Assembly (NCBI RefSeq): GCF_002904295.1
Contig: NZ_PPHG01000087.1
Coordinates: 185,295 to 249,294 of the forward strand
Source of the DNA: Amycolatopsis sp. CA-128772
GTDB lineage: Bacteria > Actinomycetota > Actinomycetes > Mycobacteriales > Pseudonocardiaceae
DNA length: 64,000 bases
Direction of reading: 5' to 3'
Below the pieces are notes generated by a model. The model ran no database searches. It saw only the letters and a list, made by a program, of their open reading frames with translations, and had not been told where the DNA came from. Of the stretch, positions 16,043-24,077 are shown piece after piece (within the stretch, counting starts at the first letter, position 1; each line of letters opens with the position of its first letter). Both the position numbers and the translations under genes were made by a program.

Positions 16043-16642
16043 ATGCCGAGCGCACGCCGCACCCAGCAGGAACGCCGCGACCAGGCCGAGGCCGCGTTGC
16101 TGACCGCCGCCGCCGAGCTCGTCGTCGAGCAGGGCGTGCGCTCGCTGACCCTGGCCCGCGTCGGGGAACGCGCCGGGTACAGCCGCGGGATCGTCACCCA
16201 CCACTTCGGCGGGAAGCAGGCCCTGGTCGAACGGCTCGCGCGGGCCACGCAGGCCGGGTTCGTCCCGGGGCTCGAGGACGTGCCGCCGGGGCTCGACCGC
16301 CTGCTGCGGCTGATCGGCGGCTACCTCGGCGAGCTCGGCCGGATCGGGGTGTTCACCCAGGCGTTCCTGGTGCTGTGGGCGGAAGCCGCCACCCAGCCGG
16401 AGCTGGCGCCGATCTTCCGCGAGCGCGACGCGGCCTTCCGCGCCGACCTGCGCGAAGACGTCGAGGCCGGGATCGCCGACGGCACGGTCGACCCGGACGT
16501 CCGCGCGGACGAGGTCGCGACCGCCGTCGTCGGGCAGCTGCGCGGGATCGCGCTGCAACGCCTGCTCGATCCGGCGAGCGTCGACCCCGAGGCGCTGCGG
16601 CGGAGCGTCACCGGCTACTGGCGCCGGGCCCTCCGGAGCTGA
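16043..16642 (+). CDS. TetR-family transcriptional regulator
   Basis: This 199-residue protein has the TetR N-terminal DNA-binding domain (RRDQAEAALLTAAAELVVEQGVRSLTLARVGERAGYSRGIVTHHFGGKQALVERL) and an all-helical ligand domain ending in SVTGYWRRALRS. It is divergent from DUF1330-hydrolase and probably represses that pair and itself through the dyad at 16001. The last 35 bases overlap, on the opposite strand, the end of the histidine kinase gene. The inducer is unknown. Confidence 0.93.
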   Translation: MPSARRTQQERRDQAEAALLTAAAELVVEQGVRSLTLARVGERAGYSRGIVTHHFGGKQALVERLARATQAGFVPGLEDVPPGLDRLLRLIGGYLGELGRIGVFTQAFLVLWAEAATQPELAPIFRERDAAFRADLREDVEAGIADGTVDPDVRADEVATAVVGQLRGIALQRLLDPASVDPEALRRSVTGYWRRALRS

Positions 16643-18275
16643 CGCCCGGCCGCGCGGACACCGGCAGCCGGACGACGAACCGGGTGTCCCCCGGCACGGA
16701 CACCGCCTCGATCGAGCCGTTGTGCCGGACGGTGACGATCTCGTGGCACAGGTGCAGGCCGAGGCCGGTGCCGTGGCCGATGTCCTTGGTGGTGAAGAAG
16801 GGCTGGAAGAGCCGCGGCAGCAGGTCCGGCGGGATGCCGGGCCCGCTGTCGCGGACTTCGACGACGGCGCAGGGGCCTTCCCGGCGGGTGGTCAGCCGCA
16901 GTTCGCCCCGGCCGCCCATGGCCTCCGCGGCGTTGCGGAGGAGGTGGGTCCAGACCTGGTTGAGCTCGCCGAGGTCCGCGGTCACCCGCGGCAGCGGCGC
17001 GAAGTCGCGGACGACGTCGAGGCCCGTGAGGGTGGGAGCCAGGACCTGAAGGGTGGCTTCGACACCCTCGACGACGTCGACCTCGCGGTCCGGGGCGCGG
17101 CCGAGGTCGGAATAGGCGGCCGCGGAGGCGACCAGCGCGCTGATCGCCCGCCCCGCAGCCTGCGCGTCGGCGGCGAGGGCCCGCGCCGAGAGCCGCCCGG
17201 CGAGCAGGCGCACGGCGAGGTCGAGCACCGCGGGGCGGACGGCCGCGGCCAGGGTGTCGAGGCCGGCGGTGGTGACCCCGGCGAGGGCGGGCGAAAGGTC
17301 GGCGGAGCCGGGGACGCCGGCCGCGTCGAGCCAGTCGGCGACGGCATCGATGGCTTCCGCGACGGCGAGGGGATCCGGCTCGGCGAGCGGCGGCGGTTCG
17401 GCGGCCGTGGCGCCCCGGCCGGTTGCCGGCGAGGCCGACGGCCCCTGGCGCGCAGCCGCCGGGCTCACCACCCCGTCGAGCCCTGGCCGCTCGCCGACCG
17501 TGGCGCCCCGGCCGGTTGCCGCCGACGGCTCCGGCTGCACCGACGCGGGATTCGCCGGCCGATCCCGCCCCGGCCGCTCGCCGGCCGGGGGGTCCGGATC
17601 CCCTTCCGCCGCACTCACCAGCCGGTCGATCGCCGCCCTTTCCTCCGGTAGTGCCGTCGTGCCCCAGGCCGTTGCCGCCTCGATCGTCTCCGTGGCCGTC
17701 CGGTCGAACTCCGCGGCCGCTCTGACCACCGCCGCGACCGGGTTGTTCAGCTCGTGCGCCAGGCCCGCCGCCAGGGTTCCCAGGCCCTCCACCATCGTGC
17801 GGCGGCCCGCCTGGGCCTCGTACGAGCGGATGCGCCAGACCAGCACCGGCAGCAGCACCCGGCAGATCTCCGGGCAGCGGACCAGCATCCGCAGGAACGT
17901 GTCCCGGTCGTAGGTGAGCAGCTCCACCGGGCCGACCGCCGTCGCCGCCGCCACGTAACCGCCGCCCGCCAGCAGGGGCAGCTCGCCCGTGTACTGGTGG
18001 GCGGCCGGCGGTTTGTCGGCCGCGTGCGGTGCCGCCGCCGGGTCGGCGAAGTGGCGGCCGACGATCTGCTCGCGGCCGTCGATCCGCTTGCTCAGCAGCA
18101 GTTCTCCGGACAGCAACACGTAGAAGTGCTCCGCGTGCTGGCCGTCGTCGAACAGCCTTTCGCCGTCGCGCAGGACCTGGTGCGTGCCGGCCGCCGCGAG
18201 CCAGTCCAGGCGGCCGGCGTCGAGCCCCGCGAACAGCTCGATGCCGCGCAACCGGGCTCCCGTCACGGGATTCAC
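16608..18275 (-). CDS. cyclic-nucleotide-binding-domain histidine kinase (orphan)
   Basis: This 555-residue soluble kinase begins with a cNMP-binding-type domain (about 10-150: LFAGLDAGRLDWLAAAGTHQVLRDGERLFDDGQHAEHFYVLLSGELLL). HisKA follows with phospho-acceptor His174 in GLAHELNNPVAAV, then a long Pro/Gly/Ala-rich insert (about 225-300) and a C-terminal HATPase with HLLRNAAEAMGG, DSGPGIPPDLL and GHGTGLGLHLCHEIV. No receiver gene is adjacent. The GTG start overlaps the stop of the transposase-like gene (GTGA), and the 3' end overlaps the convergent tetR by 35 bp. Kinases of this layout often accompany receiver-thioredoxin-reductase fusions; one lies at 38205. Confidence 0.9.
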   Translation of the reverse strand: MNPVTGARLRGIELFAGLDAGRLDWLAAAGTHQVLRDGERLFDDGQHAEHFYVLLSGELLLSKRIDGREQIVGRHFADPAAAPHAADKPPAAHQYTGELPLLAGGGYVAAATAVGPVELLTYDRDTFLRMLVRCPEICRVLLPVLVWRIRSYEAQAGRRTMVEGLGTLAAGLAHELNNPVAAVVRAAAEFDRTATETIEAATAWGTTALPEERAAIDRLVSAAEGDPDPPAGERPGRDRPANPASVQPEPSAATGRGATVGERPGLDGVVSPAAARQGPSASPATGRGATAAEPPPLAEPDPLAVAEAIDAVADWLDAAGVPGSADLSPALAGVTTAGLDTLAAAVRPAVLDLAVRLLAGRLSARALAADAQAAGRAISALVASAAAYSDLGRAPDREVDVVEGVEATLQVLAPTLTGLDVVRDFAPLPRVTADLGELNQVWTHLLRNAAEAMGGRGELRLTTRREGPCAVVEVRDSGPGIPPDLLPRLFQPFFTTKDIGHGTGLGLHLCHEIVTVRHNGSIEAVSVPGDTRFVVRLPVSARPGVSSGGPGASSR

Positions 18276-19507
18276 GCGTACGGCCGGAGCCACGCGTCGC
18301 CGGCCGCGGTCCGGGCGGCCTCCGGAACGCCTCGGTAGGCGTTCTCCTGGAGGATCCGGTAGGCGTGCGCCACCGAAGCCAGCGTCACGTGGTGGTGCCA
18401 GCCGCGGAAGGACCGGCCCTCGAAGTCGGCCAGGCCCGATTCGTCGTGCAGGCGGGTCAGGTCCTCGGCGACGCCGCGGTGCCGGCGCACCAGGTGCACC
18501 AGGTCGGGCATCCGGGCCTGGGTGATGTTGGTCAGGTGGATCAGGTCCGGCTGCGCCCGCCCGGACACCCGCTCGGCCAGCAGCTGCCGGGTGCCGCGGT
18601 GCAGCCGCGCCGGGGCCGGGCCGCGGCCGGTGAGCGCCAGCGGGGCCAGCACGAACTGCGAAATGCTCGCCTGCCCGTGCGCGGTTTCGCGCCAGTTCAT
18701 CGTCATCCGGCCGAGCCGGCGGGCCTGGCGCACCAGCTCGCCCGCGGTCCGGGGCTGCGGCGCGCCGAGTGCCGCCGCCGGCACCGCGCCCGCCACCGGG
18801 GTGTCCTCGGAAACCTGCACGACGTAGTGCAGGCCCCGGCGTTCCAGCCCGCGCAGCAACGCCTCGACGTGCCGCTCGTGCCGGGCGTCGACGAGCACCG
18901 GCAGCGCGGGCAGGTCCCAGCCGTCGAGCATCTCGTCCAGCATCTCCATGACGTGCGCCCAGCGCGGCCGGTGCCGCTCGCCCGAGGGCACCCGTGAACG
19001 CGTCCGGCGCGCGCTGTCCTCGTCCCACTCCCTCGGTAGCTGCAGCCGCCAGTCGACCGGCACGCTGCCTTCGTCGCAGGCGAGGAACACCGAGAGGCCC
19101 AGCTGGCAGTTGAGCACCCGCTGGCAGCTCGGGGCGAACTGCTTGGCCACGCCGACCGAGCTGGCGCCGTTCTTCGGGAACACCGCTTCAGAAATCACCA
19201 GCGCCCGCGGCCGCAGCGTGCCCGCGACCGCGCGCGCCAGTGCGCCGCGGACCGGGGCCCAGTGCCACGGGCTCTGGTTGACGAACTGCTGCAGCGACTG
19301 GTCGGCGCGCCAGCCGACGACGTGGTCGGAGATCCGGCGGATCGTCTTGCGGCCCGGTAGGGAGTACAGCCCGCGGACGTACACCTCGCCCCAGCGGCGC
19401 TGGTCGGACCGGGCGAAGGAGGCGAACAGCTCTTGGCAGAAGGCGGACAGGTCCACCGGATCGGCGGGTGCGACCGGGACGAAGCTCTCGATGCGGGCAG
19501 TGGTCAT
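18272..19507 (-). CDS. IS701-type transposase-like protein lacking the first catalytic Asp
   Basis: This 411-residue protein is full length for the IS701 DDE_5 endonuclease family (FARSDQRRWGEVYVRGLYSLPGRKTIRRIS..., SSVGVAKQFAPSCQRVLNCQLGLSVFLAC..., DFEGRSFRGWHHHVTLASVAHAY). Where active members have an I-D-E/D-T-G-F motif this protein reads VISEAVFPKNG, so the first catalytic Asp is Ser106. The second Asp (VLVDARHERHV) and the Glu of DFEGRS are kept. No terminal inverted repeats or target duplications were found. It is GTGA-coupled to the histidine kinase downstream and 35 bp after a membrane protein gene. I infer a domesticated, non-transposing protein; its function is unknown. Confidence 0.8.
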   Translation of the reverse strand: MTTARIESFVPVAPADPVDLSAFCQELFASFARSDQRRWGEVYVRGLYSLPGRKTIRRISDHVVGWRADQSLQQFVNQSPWHWAPVRGALARAVAGTLRPRALVISEAVFPKNGASSVGVAKQFAPSCQRVLNCQLGLSVFLACDEGSVPVDWRLQLPREWDEDSARRTRSRVPSGERHRPRWAHVMEMLDEMLDGWDLPALPVLVDARHERHVEALLRGLERRGLHYVVQVSEDTPVAGAVPAAALGAPQPRTAGELVRQARRLGRMTMNWRETAHGQASISQFVLAPLALTGRGPAPARLHRGTRQLLAERVSGRAQPDLIHLTNITQARMPDLVHLVRRHRGVAEDLTRLHDESGLADFEGRSFRGWHHHVTLASVAHAYRILQENAYRGVPEAARTAAGDAWLRPYA

Positions 19508-19542
19508 GGTTCCCCCAGACGGTTTGCTTCTGGTGCCGTGGA

Positions 19543-20565
19543 TCAGGCCGCGGCGCGGCCGACCCGGCCCACGGCGAGCTCGTCCTCGCCGTGGGCGTAG
19601 TGCAACCGGACACGCATCGCCGCGGCCTGCGGCGCGTACCGCGTGCGCCAGTCCTGGAAGTGCGCCCACGCCTCGCCGTAGCCGCGCTGCTCGGGCAGAC
19701 CGGCGAGCACGGCCACGCGGACGCTGTGTTCGAACCCGCGTTCCTCCCTCCCCTGGAGGCTCACCGCGGGCCGCGGCAGGTCGATCCCGAGCTGCCGCGC
19801 CAGGGCCGGCAGGCAGCTCGAACCGGCGTCGAGCACCGAACGCGCGCTGTGCGGGGCCCACGCGGGCGCGACGGCGTGGGTCAGTGCGGCGGCGTCGAGC
19901 ACCAGCACCGCCGCGTCCAGCCAGCACAGCTCGCCGGCGGGCCGGAAGCAGGTCAGCGCCGGGTACCCGGTGTGGGTCGCCCGGATGTCGGCCAGCCAGG
20001 CGGTCCACTGCCGGAACAGGTCGTCGAGGTGTTCCCGCGAGCCGAACCGCAGGTGCTCGGCGAGCAGGAACTCCGCTTCGGACGGCTTGGTGCTGTGCGT
20101 GGACAGCGCGGCGACCATCCGTTCGCGACGGCTGTAGGCGGCGATGATCCGCGAAAGGTGCAGCCCGAACACGAGCAGCACCTGCAGCACGGCGAGCCAG
20201 CCCGCGACGGCCAGCACGGCCGCCCCGGAGTCGTCGCGCAGCACCATGAACCGGGCGATCCCGCCCGGCGTCGGCGGAATCCCGGCCAGTGCCGGGGAAA
20301 GCAGCGCGGCCCCGGCGAAGGTGGCCACGACCCAGCCACCGCCGACGAGCATCAACGCGAGCGGGGCGCACAGGTCCAGCACGCGCTCGCGGCCACCGGG
20401 CGGCAGCCACCGGGCGAGGGCGGCTCCCCCGCCGCCGACGCCCCGGACGGCCACCCGCATCAGCCGGCCGGACCGCTGGCGCGGGGTGAACACCGTGCGC
20501 AGCACGCTCAGCCACGTCAGCACGAGCAGGGCGACCCCGGCGAGCAGGAGGACCGCCGGGATCAC
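19543..20565 (-). CDS. membrane protein of unknown function, first gene of the transposase-like/kinase operon
   Basis: This protein of about 340 residues has three hydrophobic stretches in its first 160 residues (VIPAVLLLAGVALLVLTWLSVLRTVF; DLCAPLALMLVGGGWVVATFAGAALL; AVLAVAGWLAVLQVLLVFGLHLSRIIAAY), then a soluble helical domain of about 180 residues (AEFLLAEHLRFGSREHLDDLFRQWTAWLADIRATHTGYPALTCF...). The layout recalls two-helix ion channels but no TVGYGD-type filter is seen. The start is taken as the GTG at 20565; upstream in-frame residues are polar and run into the promoter region. The 5' region holds a 14-bp palindrome and a conserved element shared with 41.1 kb. Confidence 0.7.
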   Translation of the reverse strand: MIPAVLLLAGVALLVLTWLSVLRTVFTPRQRSGRLMRVAVRGVGGGGAALARWLPPGGRERVLDLCAPLALMLVGGGWVVATFAGAALLSPALAGIPPTPGGIARFMVLRDDSGAAVLAVAGWLAVLQVLLVFGLHLSRIIAAYSRRERMVAALSTHSTKPSEAEFLLAEHLRFGSREHLDDLFRQWTAWLADIRATHTGYPALTCFRPAGELCWLDAAVLVLDAAALTHAVAPAWAPHSARSVLDAGSSCLPALARQLGIDLPRPAVSLQGREERGFEHSVRVAVLAGLPEQRGYGEAWAHFQDWRTRYAPQAAAMRVRLHYAHGEDELAVGRVGRAAA

Positions 20566-20665
20566 CGGAGCACCACCGTCCCGTGTCGCCGTGGATCTCC
20601 GCCGTGCCGCACGCGTCCGCTCATCCCACCGGCCTCCAGTCCGTTCTGTTCTTCGAGCTTGCTCC

Positions 20666-20679
20666 GGTGAGCGCTCACC
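20666..20679. promoter_or_regulatory. 14-bp perfect palindrome in divergent promoter region
   Basis: GGTGAGCGCTCACC is a perfect dyad; outer arms GTTCTGTT (20643-20650) and AACAGAAC (20681-20688) form a second, wider inverted repeat around nearly the same centre. It lies about 100 bp upstream of the membrane-protein gene (minus) and about 145 bp upstream of the AAA gene (plus). Confidence 0.5.
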
Positions 20680-20682
20680 AAA

Positions 20683-20715
20683 CAGAACCGGCTTGTAGTG
20701 GTACTGGGAATGCCT
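20683..20715 (+). promoter_or_regulatory. conserved promoter element, copy A
   Basis: CAGAACCGGCT-N5-TGGTACTG-N2-AAT-N-CC aligns without gaps to 41144-41176 (25 of 33 positions identical), followed in both by ACT and GGTT nearby. It sits in a divergent intergenic region, as does the other copy. Probably a shared operator or activator site; the regulator is not identified. Confidence 0.6.
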
Positions 20716-20823
20716 GCACTCGGTTGAGTGACGGAACTGGTCACACTCCGTCAGCTCGATCTTGACCGGTTCCGCTGTCCGGGCGAGCGTGAACACTCAT
20801 CCACCAGCGGAAAGGGGAATCCG

Positions 20824-22839
20824 ATGGACTGGCACTTCGTCGGCCGCGCCGAGCACCTCGAACGGATCCGGTCCCGCCTCGCCGAACGCGAGCCGGACCC
20901 GCTCGTGGTCGTCGGGGAGCCGGGCATCGGCCGTACCAGCGTGGTGCGCAAGGCGCTGGCGGGCCTCGATCCCGGGCGGGACGCGCTGCTGGAGGTCCGC
21001 CCGGGCGGGCACGAGCCGTTCTCGTCGCTGCGGCACCTGCTGCCGGCGGGCGCGGCCCCGCCGGCGGGCCGCGACGCGGTCCGGGAGGTCGCGGACGCGG
21101 TGCGGGCGCTGGCCGCGGGCCGCCGCCCGGTGCTGCTGGCCGACGACGCGCACCTGGCCGACCACGCGACGATGCTGGTGCTGCAGCACCTCAACCGGCA
21201 CGCGGGGGCGTTCCTGCTGCTCACCCACCCGGTCCCGGCGCCCCGCCCGGGCGGCGGCGACCCGGTGGACTGCCTGCGCTACGAACGCGGGATCAAGACG
21301 GTCCGGCTGCCCCCGCTGTCGCTCGACGAGGTGGGCGCGGTCCTGGCGAAGCTGATGGACGGCCCGGTCCGCTCGGCGACGACGGAGGCGTTGCACGCGG
21401 CCACGGCGGGCAACCCGGGCCTGCTGCACGACATCGTGGTCCGGCAGGAGCTGCGCACGCGCATGATCCACGAGGGCGGACGCTGGCGCCTCACGGACGC
21501 ACCCCCGGCCGAGGGCCCGGCGTTGACGTGCCGCGGCGTCGCCCACCTGCTGGCGGCGGTGGCGCGCGCTTGGGAATCCCTGGCCTTGGACCAGGTGGAG
21601 GACCTGTGCCGCCTGGCGGCGTGGAGCGGAGCGGGCGCGGAGGTGGCGCTGGTGAAGGCGGCGGTGCACTTGCTGCGGGGCCGCGCGGCGGAGGCCTTCG
21701 AGGCGTTGGACCAGCCGGCCCGTGGCGGCGGGGCGAGCCACCACGCTCGGCCGACCGGCGGCCGGCTTGCGGGCGGTCGGCCGGGAAGCGATCACCGCGG
21801 CGAGGCGGGCTCCGGCGCAGCCCTCGGCCACGCCGAGCCCGGCGGCGGACGACCGGAAACCGATCACCGCGGCAGCGCAGGAATCGGCGGAGAGGCGCGG
21901 CCGGAAACCGATTACCCCGGCGGCGCAACACCCGGCCACCAGCAGGATTCCGCCAGCGCGCCCCTCGGCCACGTCGACCCCGGCGGGGCACGGCCGGAAA
22001 CCGATCACCGCCGCGGCGCAGGCACCGGCGGCGGGGCACGGCCGGAAACCGATTACCGCAGCGGCAAAGAAACCGGCGCGACCCCAGACCACACCGAACC
22101 CCCCAGCACCGGTTCCGACCGTGCCCTCGAGCGCGCCGACCTCGGCGGTACCGGCCGCCGTCCTGCTCTCGACCATGCCGAACCCGGCGGTGCGCGGCCG
22201 GGGCGCAGCCCCGCCACCTCCGCTCCCGGCGAGCCGCCGCAAAACCCCGCCACCGGTCCCCGGCCCGGCCACGCCGCGGCCGGCAACTCCTTGCGCCACC
22301 ATCCCGATGATCCGCATCCCGTCCTGCTCCGCGCGATGTGCCTGGCCTTCGGGCGTCAGGACCCCGGGGAAGCCGATGCCCTGCTCGCCGCCGCGGCCGC
22401 CGCTTCCCCGCACCGCGAACGGCTGCGCGCCTACCGGGGCTGGCTGCTCGCCGTGGCCGGGCGGCGCTCGGAGGCCGCCGATGTCCTCTCCGGTCTCACG
22501 CACCACCGGGACCGGCATGCCGCCCTCTTCGCCCATGCCGCCGAGGCCATCGGGCACCTCGATCTCGGCCGGGGGGCCGCCGCCATCTCGCACCTGCGGC
22601 GGGCGCTCGTGCTCGCCGAAGCCGATCGGGCCGTTCTCCCGTGGATGGCGCCCTATCTGCGGGCCTACCTCATCGATGCCCTGCTGCTCGCCGGGCGGAT
22701 CACCGAGGCGACCTCGCTGGCCGGCGAGTTCCACGCCGCCGCGCCGGACTGCGGGTGGAAGGTCGCCGTCGCGATGGCCGCGTTGACCGGCGCCGCACGA
22801 ACCGCTGCCGCGGACGTGTCCTCCAGCACGAAACGCTGA
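20824..22839 (+). CDS. LAL-like AAA ATPase without a LuxR helix-turn-helix, with an internal repeat insert
   Basis: This 671-residue protein opens like a LuxR-type large regulator: WHFVGRAEHLERIRSRLAE, Walker A VVVGEPGIGRTSVV (about 34-47), a Walker-B-like region VLLADDAHLADH, and a winged-helix-like end to about residue 265. Residues about 300-480 are a low-complexity insert with repeats of the type ARPETD(H/Y), encoded by a 141-bp unit present twice. A TPR-like helical domain follows (LLRAMCLAFGRQDPGEADALLAAAAAASPHRERLRAYRGWLL...). The usual C-terminal LuxR DNA-binding domain is missing and the gene ends cleanly. AAAGGGGA precedes the ATG. It may be a STAND-type sensor acting through partners. 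Confidence 0.82.
   Translation: MDWHFVGRAEHLERIRSRLAEREPDPLVVVGEPGIGRTSVVRKALAGLDPGRDALLEVRPGGHEPFSSLRHLLPAGAAPPAGRDAVREVADAVRALAAGRRPVLLADDAHLADHATMLVLQHLNRHAGAFLLLTHPVPAPRPGGGDPVDCLRYERGIKTVRLPPLSLDEVGAVLAKLMDGPVRSATTEALHAATAGNPGLLHDIVVRQELRTRMIHEGGRWRLTDAPPAEGPALTCRGVAHLLAAVARAWESLALDQVEDLCRLAAWSGAGAEVALVKAAVHLLRGRAAEAFEALDQPARGGGASHHARPTGGRLAGGRPGSDHRGEAGSGAALGHAEPGGGRPETDHRGSAGIGGEARPETDYPGGATPGHQQDSASAPLGHVDPGGARPETDHRRGAGTGGGARPETDYRSGKETGATPDHTEPPSTGSDRALERADLGGTGRRPALDHAEPGGARPGRSPATSAPGEPPQNPATGPRPGHAAAGNSLRHHPDDPHPVLLRAMCLAFGRQDPGEADALLAAAAAASPHRERLRAYRGWLLAVAGRRSEAADVLSGLTHHRDRHAALFAHAAEAIGHLDLGRGAAAISHLRRALVLAEADRAVLPWMAPYLRAYLIDALLLAGRITEATSLAGEFHAAAPDCGWKVAVAMAALTGAARTAAADVSSSTKR
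21816..22097 (+). repeat. two in-frame copies of a 141-bp unit inside the AAA gene
   Basis: The word CCGGAAACCGAT begins at 21853, 21901, 21994 and 22042: spacing 48, 93 and 48 bp, so a pair repeats at 141 bp (47 codons). The frame is preserved, giving repeated ARPETDH/ARPETDY peptide. Divergence between copies is moderate; a related degenerate copy (GSDHRG) lies near 21780. Confidence 0.75.
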
Positions 22840-23047
22840 TCGAAGAAAGGACCACCCGGCCGCTTTCCGGACCGGACGCCCGCCTGGCGAATAGTCCTGT
22901 TAGGTCGTTTCGCCGGAAATCGGCGGAAAGTTCACACCAGCGGACCGCCGTGGCCGCCCGGATGCGACGGGCGCGGCCCGTATGCTGTCCGAATGGCCCA
23001 TTGCCTGGGGGATTTTCGTCCGTTCGTTCCGCGCGCCCGAGGTCGGC

Positions 23048-23854
23048 ATGCCCACGGCAGGCGATAGCCGCCGGGAACTGGCCAAGTTCCTGCGCAGCCG
23101 GCGCGAGCGCATCACGCCGGACGAAGTCGGGCTGCCCGCCGGGCCACGACGGCGGACCGTCGGGCTGCGGCGCGAGGAGGTCGCCGTCCTCGCCGGACTC
23201 AGTCCCACCTGGTACACCTACCTCGAACAGGGCCGCGGGATCCAGCCGTCGCGCGAAGTCCTCGACAGCCTGGCCCGGGTGCTGCGGCTGACCGAGGACG
23301 AACGCCGGTACGTGCACAGCCTCGCGCACGGCTCGGTCATCCAGGCCGCTCCACTGACGACGGACGTCACCGCCGCCGACCTCATCCGCCAGATCGTGGC
23401 CCAGTTCGACGACAGCCCGTACCCGGTCTACGCCGCCGACCAGTACTGCGCGCTGATCGCGTGGAACCAGGCGGCCTGCGAGTGGTACGACGACTGGGCC
23501 GTCCTGCCGCCGCCGGAACGCAACATCCTGCACTGGCTGCTCTCCTCGCCGCTGGCGCGCGAACGGCTGGTGGACTGGGAGGTCGTCACGCGGGACTCGG
23601 TCGCCCGCTGGCGCGCCGAGTGCGCCCGCCACCCCGACGACCCGCACATCCGCGCGCGCATCGCCGAGTTCACCCGGCTGAGCCCGGCTTTCGCCCAGTG
23701 GTGGGAAAGTCACGAAGTCCTGGAGCACCGGTCGGCCGTGCGGCTGTTCCGCCACGGGCACCTCGGCGTGCAGGCCATGCGCATCGTCCCCCTGCAGTCA
23801 CCGGAGTTCATTCCCTCCGGCGTCGTCCTGCACCTGCCTGCCGCGACGGAATAG
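23048..23854 (+). CDS. XRE-family regulator with MmyB-like ligand domain
   Basis: This 268-residue protein has an N-terminal helix-turn-helix (RRELAKFLRSRRERITPDEVGL..., RTVGLRREEVAVLAGLSPTWYTYLEQGRGIQPSREVLDSLARVLRLTEDERRYVHSLA) and a C-terminal PAS-like MmyB domain (PYPVYAADQYCALIAWNQAACEWYDDW... HEVLEHRSAVRLFRHGHLGVQAMRIVPL). In actinomycetes this family usually controls an adjacent oxidoreductase or transporter and may bind fatty-acid-like ligands. GAGG lies before the ATG at 23048; a start at 22982 would add 22 residues without a ribosome site. It precedes the orphan PKS gene by 224 bp, so that gene is the likely target. Confidence 0.9.
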   Translation: MPTAGDSRRELAKFLRSRRERITPDEVGLPAGPRRRTVGLRREEVAVLAGLSPTWYTYLEQGRGIQPSREVLDSLARVLRLTEDERRYVHSLAHGSVIQAAPLTTDVTAADLIRQIVAQFDDSPYPVYAADQYCALIAWNQAACEWYDDWAVLPPPERNILHWLLSSPLARERLVDWEVVTRDSVARWRAECARHPDDPHIRARIAEFTRLSPAFAQWWESHEVLEHRSAVRLFRHGHLGVQAMRIVPLQSPEFIPSGVVLHLPAATE

Positions 23855-24077
23855 CGGCCACGGCGTTTCGGCATTCCGTTATTTGGTCGTTGACCACCGG
23901 TCGGTCGGCGCGACAGGCTGTGCGCAGTGCGCCGATCCTGCTCAGTGTCGACGGACCGCCATTGGCGGTTACGGCCACGAGCAGCAGATCCGCCGACTGG
24001 GGAACGACAAACACAAAAGGTCATGCCCGCCATTCCGGGATCGCAACTGGTGTCCCGCGGCAGCACGAGGGGAAGTT

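Noticed and set aside
18272..19507. Active insertion sequence
   Set aside because: No inverted repeats or target duplication were seen, the first catalytic Asp is missing, and both neighbours are tightly spaced operon partners.
20824..22839. LuxR-family transcription factor
   Set aside because: No C-terminal helix-turn-helix is present before the stop, and no frameshifted remnant was seen just after it.
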